Below, piece after piece: positions 7,768 through 14,536 of a DNA stretch of 17,730 bases. Where the stretch lies: the NCBI GenBank assembly GCA_964446285.1, contig CAYUNT010000089.1, forward strand, positions 1 to 17,730, given 5' to 3'. The position numbers and the translations under genes were made by a program. The notes under the pieces were generated by a model. The model was given only the letters and a program-made list of their open reading frames with translations. It searched no databases and had not been told where the DNA came from. The stretch comes from CAYUNT01 sp964446285. GTDB lineage: Bacteria > Sumerlaeota > Sumerlaeia > SLMS01 > CAYUNT01. The stretch's first letter is position 1. The number at the start of each line of letters is the position of its first letter.

Positions 7768-9112
7768 ATGACTCGTAATCGAATGACACCACGCCATCTC
7801 TTCAAAACATCCGCCTTCGTAGTATTGGCGGTTCTTTGGTGCATCGCGGTCCAGGCAGATCAGGCCTCGTCCGCCCAGGCGCCGCCTGGAGGACAACCCA
7901 GCGATTCGGCCACTGTCACCACGCCCCATTCCGGGGCGGGCGGCGGATCGTGGGAAATGGCCCAGGCCAAAGAAAAGAAGCCCGACCGCGGCAAGCAGAT
8001 TCAGACCCTGCTTGATGACGCCGAGAAACTCGCCGGCAAGGGCGATTACGCTGGGGCGTATCAAAAAATCCAGGACGCCAAAGCCCTGGATGCCAAAGAT
8101 ACGCGTCCAGCCAAATTGGAAGAGAAGGTAAAGAAACAGGAAGCCAAGGCCAAAGCCGAAGCAGAGGCAAAAGCCGCCGAGGAAAAGTCCAAGCAGGCCA
8201 AAGCCAAAGTCGATGGCCTTCTAAAAGAGGCCGGCAAACTTGCTGATAAGAAGCAATATGCCGAGGCTCTTCAAAAAGTCCAGGAGGCCAAGGCTCTGGA
8301 TCCGAAGAATACCAAGCCGGGCAAACTGGAAACAGAAATTAAGAAGGATCAGGTCACGCAAATTCTGAAAGACGCCGACAACCTGGCCAAAAAGGGCGAC
8401 TATGCGGGCGCACTGAGCAAGGTGGCGGCGGCTAAGGAAGTTGATCCGAAAAGCTCGAAGGTTTTGAGCAAGGAAAAAGACATAACAAAAAAGCAGAATG
8501 ATGCGGCCGACAAAGCGAAAAAGGCGGCTGACGCTGGAAAAAAGGCCACTGCTGAAGCGGAAAAGGCAAAGGATGCCGGGAAGCAGGCAAAGGCTGCTGA
8601 ATCCGCCAAGGCAGCGGAAAAAGAAGCAAAAAAGGCTGCCGAGGCGGCCGCCCAGCAAAAGCGCGAGGAAGCAAAGAAGCTTGTAAAAGAGGCGCGCGCT
8701 CTTATTGACAAAAAGCAATATGACGAAGCCTCCAAGAAGCTCGATGAGGCCGCCGCGGCCGATCCGAAGAATTCCGACATCGCCAAGCAGCGCAAGAAAA
8801 TAGACGAGAAAAAGAAAGAGGAAGCGAAGGAACTGGCGGAAAAGCAGAAAAAGGCGGCGGATCAGGCCGCCAAAGATGCCAAGAAGGCTGCAGAAAAGGA
8901 AAAGGAAGCCGCGGCCAAGGCCGCCGCAGAGAAAAAGGCAGCGGCGGAGAAGGCTGACAAAGAGGCCAAGAAAGCCGCGGAAGCAGCCGCAAAACAAACC
9001 GCTGAAAAAGAAAAGGAAGCAGCGGCCAAGGCTGCCGCAGAGAAAAAGGAAACGGCAGAGAAGGCTGACAAAGAGGCCAAGAAAGCCGCGGAAGCAGCTG
9101 CGAAACAAACCG
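7768..9112 (+). CDS. exported TPR and Ala/Lys-rich helical protein, N-terminal part (same gene as 9213-12902)
   Basis: This 448-residue piece runs into the assembly gap with one base of the next codon. It begins with a signal peptide (core AFVVLAVLWCIAV, likely cleavage after AVQA, about residue 31). A short Ala/Pro/Gly linker follows. Four TPR-like hairpins of the form EAxxLxxKxxYxxAxxKxxEAxxLDPKN lie near 76-120, 149-192, 198-245 and 304-350. They are separated by long Ala/Lys/Glu-rich helical stretches (about 250-300 and 350-448), strongly resembling the rod domain of TolA. The last part is built of 36-37-residue tandem units. It lacks cysteine after the signal peptide and should be a long periplasmic rod. 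It is joined across the gap to the secretin N-domain portion. The ATG at 7768 is used; its possible ribosome site GGAG (7751-7754) is 13 bases away, somewhat far, and an ATG at 7783 is an alternative. Confidence 0.85.
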
Positions 9113-9320
9113 NNNNNNNNNNNNNNNNNNNNNNNNNNNNNNNNNNNNNNNNNNNNNNNNNNNNNNNNNNNNNNNNNNNNNNNNNNNNNNNNNNNNNNNN
9201 NNNNNNNNNNNNGAGAAGGCTGACAAAGAGGCCAAGAAAGCCGCGGAAGCAGCTGCGAAACAAACCGCTGAAAAGGAAAAGGAAGCCGCAGCCAAGGCTG
9301 CCGCAGAGAAAAAGGCAGCG
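8839..9320 (+). repeat. in-frame 111-bp (37-residue) coding tandem repeat spanning the gap
   Basis: Units begin at 8839 (108 bp, degenerate), 8947 (111 bp), 9058 (cut by the gap after 55 bp) and 9213 (about 108 bp). The protein unit reads EKADKEAKKAAEAAAKQT followed by AEKEKEAAAKAAAEKK plus two to three variable residues. The 9058 and 9213 copies are identical over all 55 comparable bases, while the 8947 copy differs from them at two positions. The true copy number is unknown because the assembly broke here. Confidence 0.85.
9113..9212. other. assembly gap (100 Ns) inside a gene
   Basis: Exactly 100 Ns, a conventional placeholder length. The 55 bases before it (9058-9112) equal the 55 bases after it (9213-9267). 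The reading frame is inconsistent if the 100 Ns are taken literally, but is perfectly kept if the two 55-bp ends are overlaid. The spacer length therefore carries no information. Confidence 0.98.
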
Positions 9321-12300
9321 GAAAAAGCAGCAAAGGAAGCCGAGGAGAAGGCCGCTGCTGAGAAACAAGCAGCCGCGGCGAAAAAAGCCGAGGCGGCCAA
9401 GCCGGCCAGCGAGGCCAAAGGGCTAATTGACCAGGCAAAGAAACTGCTCAGCCAGAAGCAATATGATGAAGCAGACAAGGCTGTAGATCAGGCGCTTCAG
9501 CTGGATCCGAAAAATAGCGATGCCATGAGCCTGAAAAAACGCATCGCCTCAGAAAAGAAGGATGCCGAAGAAGAACGCGCCGCCAAAGCGGTCAAGGATG
9601 CTGTTGCGCGTGCGGACGCTGCCGCCAAGGCAGATAATTATGATTCGGCAATCGCAGTAATTGACGAAGCGCTCAAGGAATATCCAAATAACCCTAAGCT
9701 GATGGATAAGAAAAAGGACCTGGCCAAGAACCGCGAGGAAAGCCAGCGTCAGAAAGCGGCAAGGGAAACGGATCAGCTGCTTTCGCAGGCTCGCGAGTTG
9801 CTCCGCCGCGATAAGCATGACGATGCGATGGCCAAGGTGGATGAGATTTTGGCCAAAGATCCAAAGCACCCCAAGGCGCTCTCTTTGAAGAAGGACATCG
9901 CGGAGGAAAAGAAAGAGTATCTGGCCAAACAAAACAAGAGCGCGATTGACAATCTGGTCAAGACCTCTGAGCGGCAGATAAAGTCCAAGCAGTTCGAAGA
10001 TGCCCAGGCAAGCGCGAATGAAGCGCTTAAACTGGATCCGAACAACAAGGAAGCCAAGAGCCTGCTCGCCAAGATCGAAGTCGAGCGCAAAAAGGCTCAA
10101 GAGGAAGTCCAGAAGGCCCGTGCTCAGCAGCGCATGGCCGAGGCGAAAACCTTGTGCCAGCAACAAAAATACGATGAAGCAGTCGCCATTTACGACGAAA
10201 TTCTTGCGCAGGACAAATCAAACAAAGATGCCAAGAACGAGCGCGAGAAGGCTTTGAAGGACAAGAACAAGGCCCTCGCCCAGGCCGCCAAGGCCGCCGC
10301 CACTCCCAAAGCGCCCGAACCGCCCAAGCCAGCGGTTCCTGCGCCCACGCCGGAAAAGAAAGAAGTGGCGATGACGACGCCCAAGGCGCCCGTTGCGTCG
10401 GAAGCCACCCTGGCCGTTCCGCCTCAGCCGCCTGTTGAGGCAAAGGCCACGGCTTCGCAAGCGGAAGCCAAAGCTGAAATCAAGCCGCAAGTTACTCCTG
10501 AAAAGCCGAAGGTCACGCCGCAGCCTGTGAAAACCGTTGCCGACCCGACTGCCCCTCCACCGACGCCCAAAGTGACAGACACGCCCACTCCAACGCCTAC
10601 CAAGGCGGCTCCGGTTCCGGCGCCCACCAAGTCCGCGGAAGACATTGCGCGCGAAAAGGCCGAAGCGGAACAGCAGCGCAAGGCAAAAGAAGCGGAAAAG
10701 ATCATTCGCGATGGCGATCGCGCCATGGAATCCAACAAGTTCGATGAGGCCATTGCCGCTTATACTCGCGCCCTGCAAACGGATCCGGCTTCCGCGGTGG
10801 CCCAAACCAAACTCGAGTTGGCTCGCGTTAAAAAAGAACAGTATGACCGCCAGCAGGCCGCCCGAGGCGACTTTGACAAGATGATTGAGGACGCCCGCAA
10901 ACTGGCCGGCACGCAGAACTTCGTGGAAGCGCGCGCCCGGTTGGATCAGGCGAAGGCGCTCAATGTGGACGCCGAGCAAGTGGCCAAGGTAAGCGCGGAA
11001 ATCGATTCGATGGAAAAAAGCGCCCTGGAAGCGCGCGCGCGCGGCAAAGTAGATCAGGCGCGCCAGCTGCTTGCCCAGGATCAGTTTGACGCTTCTGAGG
11101 CTGCGTTCAAAGAAGCGCTGGCTATCATTCCGAACTATGGTCCAGCAACCCAGGGATTGGATGAAGTTAGCGCGGCGCGCAAACGAGCCGAGGAAGGCCG
11201 TATGCGTGCGCAGCGGGCGGAAGTCGAGCGCCAGGCTCGCACCCTGCTCAACGAAGGCCGCAGCCTTTACAACCAGCAAAAACTCGAAGAAGCCCGCAAC
11301 AAGTGGCTCGATGGCAAAAAGGCAATTGACGAATACAATGCCGTCAATCCGGCCACACCCGTCCGGCTGGACGATTTGGACATTTGGCTGCGCAATACGG
11401 AGCAAGAGTATAACCGGTTGCTGGCCGATCGCGGACGCCGCAAGGCGTTCGAGGAGCGCGAAAGCGAAGCGCGCGCCAAAATGTCCACCCCGGTTACCAT
11501 CAAGACCGAACGCACGACGCAACTGGTGGCATTCCTGAACACCCTGCGTTTTCCGACCGGTATCGACTTTGTCGTGGCCGAAGGCGTGGATGCCAAGGTG
11601 GATGCCAGCTTTACCGACAAGCCACTGAGCGAGGTCCTCGACGCCACGCTGGGTCCGATCGGCCTTAAGTGGGAACGCGATCCGGGCAGCGACATTGTGA
11701 AAATTGTTCCGGACTTGCGGATGCGTGTTTTCTCGCTGACACCGGAAGAAATGAACAACGTGAAGACGCTCATCGACAACGGAACCATCCAGCGGTTCCT
11801 CTATGGCGGCGATGGCACCGCCAAAATGCAGGGACAACAATTGCAGGTGGATGAGCGCAGTCTTGTCCTTATGGTTACGGATTCTCAGCGCAACCTGGAC
11901 AAGGTGGAAGACCTCCTGAAAACCCTCAAGCAGCAGGCGCCTCCCGGCGTGATCTGGCGTTCGTATAACATCAACGAATCCAAAGGCCCGGAAATTAAGG
12001 CCCTGCTCGACACCGTTTTGCGCATTACCGACCCCAACTCTCCCGATCCGTATCAGCGCGAGCGAAAAATCATTCTGGAAGGTTCGCTGCTCCTGATTCG
12101 CGACACGCCGGACAACATCAAACGCGCGGAACAAATTCTGCAGGATCGCGACCTGCTCGCGAAAATTTATTCGAAGAAACTGGACATTGGCACGTTCAAC
12201 CTTTCGCCAGTCAACGCCCTCGAAGAAAGCCCCGAACTCGTCGAAAAGTTCACGAAGAACCTCGTGGAAATGATCGAGGTTATGCTCTACACGCAAGACG

Positions 12301-12902
12301 GGGTGATCCAGGCCAAGAAGGAAGGGCGCCGGATGTGGTTTGACCCCAATACGAAGCAGCTAACCATCACGGACTATCCCGAAAATCTCGCGGCGGTGGG
12401 TGCATTTATCGAATCGCTGCCGCAGATTAAAAAGAAAACGCGCTCGAAAATCATCTTCCTCGAACACGCTCTGGCGTCGGACCTTTCCGGCCAGTTGGAA
12501 GAATTCCTGGGCATTTCTCCGGCAGAACCCACAGCGGGCGGCGGCGGCGCGGGAACGCAGGAAGTTACCAAGACCCTTCGCACCGGTTCTTCCTCTGGAA
12601 ATGAGTTCACGTGGCGCGACCTGACCTTGCGCGTGACTCGCGTCAATGACAATGATGTGAATGACGACACAGACAACGACGTTGAAATCATTGCCCGCAC
12701 GCCCGGAAACAGCCAGACGCTTACGATCAAAATCTGGGAAACGGACTTTGTAGGCGACTATGAAATCACGGCTCAGGACGTCAAACCTTCGTCCACATCT
12801 GGCGAAGGACGCGCCAAGCTGAAAATCCGTTACTATCCGGCCGGCCAGGGCGGCGGATATATGGGCGGTGGCGCGGGAATGACTGGCGGGGGCCGTTACT
12901 AG
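9213..12902 (+). CDS. giant TPR protein with secretin-type N domains, C-terminal part (continues 7768-9112)
   Basis: The frame is open from the first base after the gap, so the ATG at 9525 is internal, not a start. The 1229 residues contain the end of the Ala/Lys-rich rod, five TPR-like hairpins (about 70-340), a Pro-rich linker (about 363-476, with PTPTPTK and PAPTPEKK), four more hairpins (about 487-740), then globular domains. Residues about 757-834 look like a secretin N0/STN domain (IDFVVAEGVDAKVDASF, then PLSEVLDATLGPIGLKW). Three N1-like alpha/beta segments follow (about 835-910, 913-985, 990-1073), then SKIIFLEHALASDLSGQLEEF and a beta-rich, Asp/Asn-rich tail ending in a Gly-rich stretch. 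In PilQ/GspD such domains line the periplasmic vestibule and contact PilP/GspC. No pore domain is present; it is encoded by the next gene. With the 55-bp overlap merged, the full protein would have 1659 residues, plus 37 for each hidden repeat. Confidence 0.85.
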   Translation, partial: EKADKEAKKAAEAAAKQTAEKEKEAAAKAAAEKKAAEKAAKEAEEKAAAEKQAAAAKKAEAAKPASEAKGLIDQAKKLLSQKQYDEADKAVDQALQLDPKNSDAMSLKKRIASEKKDAEEERAAKAVKDAVARADAAAKADNYDSAIAVIDEALKEYPNNPKLMDKKKDLAKNREESQRQKAARETDQLLSQARELLRRDKHDDAMAKVDEILAKDPKHPKALSLKKDIAEEKKEYLAKQNKSAIDNLVKTSERQIKSKQFEDAQASANEALKLDPNNKEAKSLLAKIEVERKKAQEEVQKARAQQRMAEAKTLCQQQKYDEAVAIYDEILAQDKSNKDAKNEREKALKDKNKALAQAAKAAATPKAPEPPKPAVPAPTPEKKEVAMTTPKAPVASEATLAVPPQPPVEAKATASQAEAKAEIKPQVTPEKPKVTPQPVKTVADPTAPPPTPKVTDTPTPTPTKAAPVPAPTKSAEDIAREKAEAEQQRKAKEAEKIIRDGDRAMESNKFDEAIAAYTRALQTDPASAVAQTKLELARVKKEQYDRQQAARGDFDKMIEDARKLAGTQNFVEARARLDQAKALNVDAEQVAKVSAEIDSMEKSALEARARGKVDQARQLLAQDQFDASEAAFKEALAIIPNYGPATQGLDEVSAARKRAEEGRMRAQRAEVERQARTLLNEGRSLYNQQKLEEARNKWLDGKKAIDEYNAVNPATPVRLDDLDIWLRNTEQEYNRLLADRGRRKAFEERESEARAKMSTPVTIKTERTTQLVAFLNTLRFPTGIDFVVAEGVDAKVDASFTDKPLSEVLDATLGPIGLKWERDPGSDIVKIVPDLRMRVFSLTPEEMNNVKTLIDNGTIQRFLYGGDGTAKMQGQQLQVDERSLVLMVTDSQRNLDKVEDLLKTLKQQAPPGVIWRSYNINESKGPEIKALLDTVLRITDPNSPDPYQRERKIILEGSLLLIRDTPDNIKRAEQILQDRDLLAKIYSKKLDIGTFNLSPVNALEESPELVEKFTKNLVEMIEVMLYTQDGVIQAKKEGRRMWFDPNTKQLTITDYPENLAAVGAFIESLPQIKKKTRSKIIFLEHALASDLSGQLEEFLGISPAEPTAGGGGAGTQEVTKTLRTGSSSGNEFTWRDLTLRVTRVNDNDVNDDTDNDVEIIARTPGNSQTLTIKIWETDFVGDYEITAQDVKPSSTSGEGRAKLKIRYYPAGQGGGYMGGGAGMTGGGRY

Positions 12903-12908
12903 AATCAT

Positions 12909-12967
12909 CCTGGCACGATCTTGCCGGGTGAAATGCAAAACATTACGCCTCGGACTTTTCGAGGCGT
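12909..12967 (+). promoter_or_regulatory. two stem-loops between the N-domain gene and the secretin-pore gene
   Basis: The first is CCTGGCA-cgatct-TGCCGGG (12909-12928), seven pairs including one G-U. The second is ACGCCTCG-gactttt-CGAGGCGT (12945-12967), eight perfect pairs. Neither is followed by a T-run, so they are not typical intrinsic terminators. They could set relative expression or protect mRNA ends between two parts that are normally one protein. Confidence 0.5.
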
Positions 12968-13088
12968 GTTCCACTCAGCAGAACTCATAGGAGCCTGATC
13001 TCTCCTCACTTCCGATTGCCGCGGCGGAATTCCTATTCAGATTCTCACTCTCCGCCCCTCCAGACATTCCTCAAGGAGAACCACCGAG

Positions 13089-14294
13089 ATGGCGAGCCAT
13101 CGTCAAGTCGTTTCATCCTTCATCCGGTTATTTACCCTTGCCTTGTGCGTGGCCGCGCTGTGCGGGCAGCCTTGGCGGGCGATGGCCCAGGGCTATCTTG
13201 GAGGTCCAGCGGGAGGTCCCGGAGCAGGCGCTGGCGGCCCTGGCGCTTATCCTGGCGCCTATCCTGGCGCTCCTGGAACGCAAGGATTGCCCGGCGCTCC
13301 CGGCCAGGAAGTGGCCCCACAGACGGGGGTTCGCATTTCGGCCATTGAAAATCTGAACGCCCTGTTCATCCAGTATGAAAGCGCGGCCCAACTTCAGGAA
13401 GTCACCAACTGGATCAAGACGCTGGATGTGCCAACGCTGCAAGTTTCGATGGAAGCCAAATTTGTCGAAGTTATCGAAGATCGCGCCAAGGAACTCAGCA
13501 GCGAATTTACTATCACGGACCTTACCGATCTCAGTGTTGGAAATAATAACATCGCGACAGGCAGTTTCGGCACAGATCAGTCGGAATTCACTTCGCCTTT
13601 CGAACCAGGCGTGGAAGGCCTGCGCGGTGCGAACCTTCCCAAAGGAACCTCGGTCATTAACTTGATCACCGGCTCCAGCCCCATTTCGCTCCAATTGCGC
13701 GCCCTCGAGGCGCAGGGCGTTGTTAATATCGTCAGCGGACCTCATATTACGGTTTTGAATGGCGAAACCGGTGACTTCGAAATCGAACGGCGCTTCGGAA
13801 TTCCTGTTCCTGTGGGCGGAACCAGCGGCACGGGAGGCACTTCAAGCGGCAACAGCACGCAGCTGACCACAGTTCCTTCGCTATCCGCAGTGCAGCTAAC
13901 ACTCGAACCTCAAGTCACGCGCTTGGGTAATATCACGATCGACGTGGATGGAACCATCGAGGACATCGATTCGAATCTGGGCGCTGTATCGCTTCTCCAG
14001 CCGAGCGCCACGGACACGATCGTCGCCGGGCAGCCCAATGCGCTTCAGGGTGTGTATAACAGCAATTTCGACGTCGGCGTGCTGCGCAAGGTCGTGACGA
14101 CCAAGGTTCGCATCAAGGATGGCGGAACCGTGGTGCTTGGCGGATGGACCAGCCAGCGCGACCAGCAGATGGAATCGGGAGTTCCGATCCTTCGCGATCT
14201 GCCTTTCGTCGGCAAAATTTTCTTCTCCCGCAATAAAAGCTCCTCCAGCAAGATCACGCTGCTGATCTTCGTCACGGGCAAAATCGTCGATTAA
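13089..14294 (+). CDS. secretin pore-domain protein (PilQ/GspD family C-terminal half)
   Basis: The 401-residue product starts at ATG 13089 with AAGGAG (13073-13078) ten bases upstream. It has its own signal peptide (core LFTLALCVAALCG, cleavage near AMA-QG). A Gly/Pro/Ala-rich linker (about 35-75, YPGAYPGAPG) and the end of an N-type domain (NLNALFIQYESAAQLQEV, then IKTLDVPTLQVSMEAKFVEV) come next. The secretin beta-barrel domain covers about 185-398: VVNIVSGPHITVLNGETGDF, a Gly/Ser/Thr-rich gate loop, VQLTLEPQVT, the hallmark TVVLGGW, and VPILRDLPFVGKIFFSR, ending LLIFVTGKIVD. Secretins form outer-membrane rings through which pili or secreted proteins pass. Normal family members carry several N domains on the same chain; here only a remnant remains, the rest being on the preceding protein. 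No pilotin-binding S-domain extends past the barrel. It is the last gene before a strong terminator. Confidence 0.92.
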   Translation: MASHRQVVSSFIRLFTLALCVAALCGQPWRAMAQGYLGGPAGGPGAGAGGPGAYPGAYPGAPGTQGLPGAPGQEVAPQTGVRISAIENLNALFIQYESAAQLQEVTNWIKTLDVPTLQVSMEAKFVEVIEDRAKELSSEFTITDLTDLSVGNNNIATGSFGTDQSEFTSPFEPGVEGLRGANLPKGTSVINLITGSSPISLQLRALEAQGVVNIVSGPHITVLNGETGDFEIERRFGIPVPVGGTSGTGGTSSGNSTQLTTVPSLSAVQLTLEPQVTRLGNITIDVDGTIEDIDSNLGAVSLLQPSATDTIVAGQPNALQGVYNSNFDVGVLRKVVTTKVRIKDGGTVVLGGWTSQRDQQMESGVPILRDLPFVGKIFFSRNKSSSSKITLLIFVTGKIVD

Positions 14295-14344
14295 TACCTC
14301 GCAAGATCGCCGATTCTTACCGGGCCGCGAATCATTATCCCTCC

Positions 14345-14383
14345 AGAAGCGAACTCGCCTATGCGTTTTCGCTTCTCTTTTTT
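14345..14383 (+). terminator. Rho-independent terminator after the secretin gene
   Basis: A perfect 9-bp stem AGAAGCGAA/TTCGCTTCT (14345-14353 with 14368-14376) encloses a 14-base loop that itself can pair CGC with GCG. It is followed by C and six Ts (14378-14383). It lies 51 bp after the secretin stop codon and separates the cluster from polA. Confidence 0.88.
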
Positions 14384-14536
14384 ACCTCCTTCATTCTCCT
14401 CCCTTCCATTCTTCGTCTTGTGCCAAGCACGCGCCTTGCCAGCCATTTGAGCGCCGCGCTTGGTTCCTTTGCCTTCCCATTGCTTTATCATTCCGCAGAT
14501 GCCCGCAATCCGGACTGATCAGGAGAGGCTGATAAC

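Noticed and set aside
9213..9426. Apparent read-through of the N gap into an Arg/Lys/Pro-rich C-terminus (RRLTKRPRK-like)
   Set aside because: This is the wrong frame after a placeholder gap. The frame starting at 9213 continues the repeat unit exactly and runs to 12902.
9525..9527. ATG at 9525 as the start of a separate gene
   Set aside because: The frame is open back to 9213 with the same repeat and TPR-like content, and no ribosome binding site precedes the ATG.
10218..12296. 692-codon open frame on the minus strand
   Set aside because: It lies wholly antisense to the TPR/N-domain gene, whose codon bias and domain content are convincing; the antisense product has no recognisable domain.
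13200..13320. Collagen-like protein segment in the secretin N-terminus
   Set aside because: The Gly/Pro-rich stretch lacks a sustained G-X-Y period and is more simply a flexible linker.
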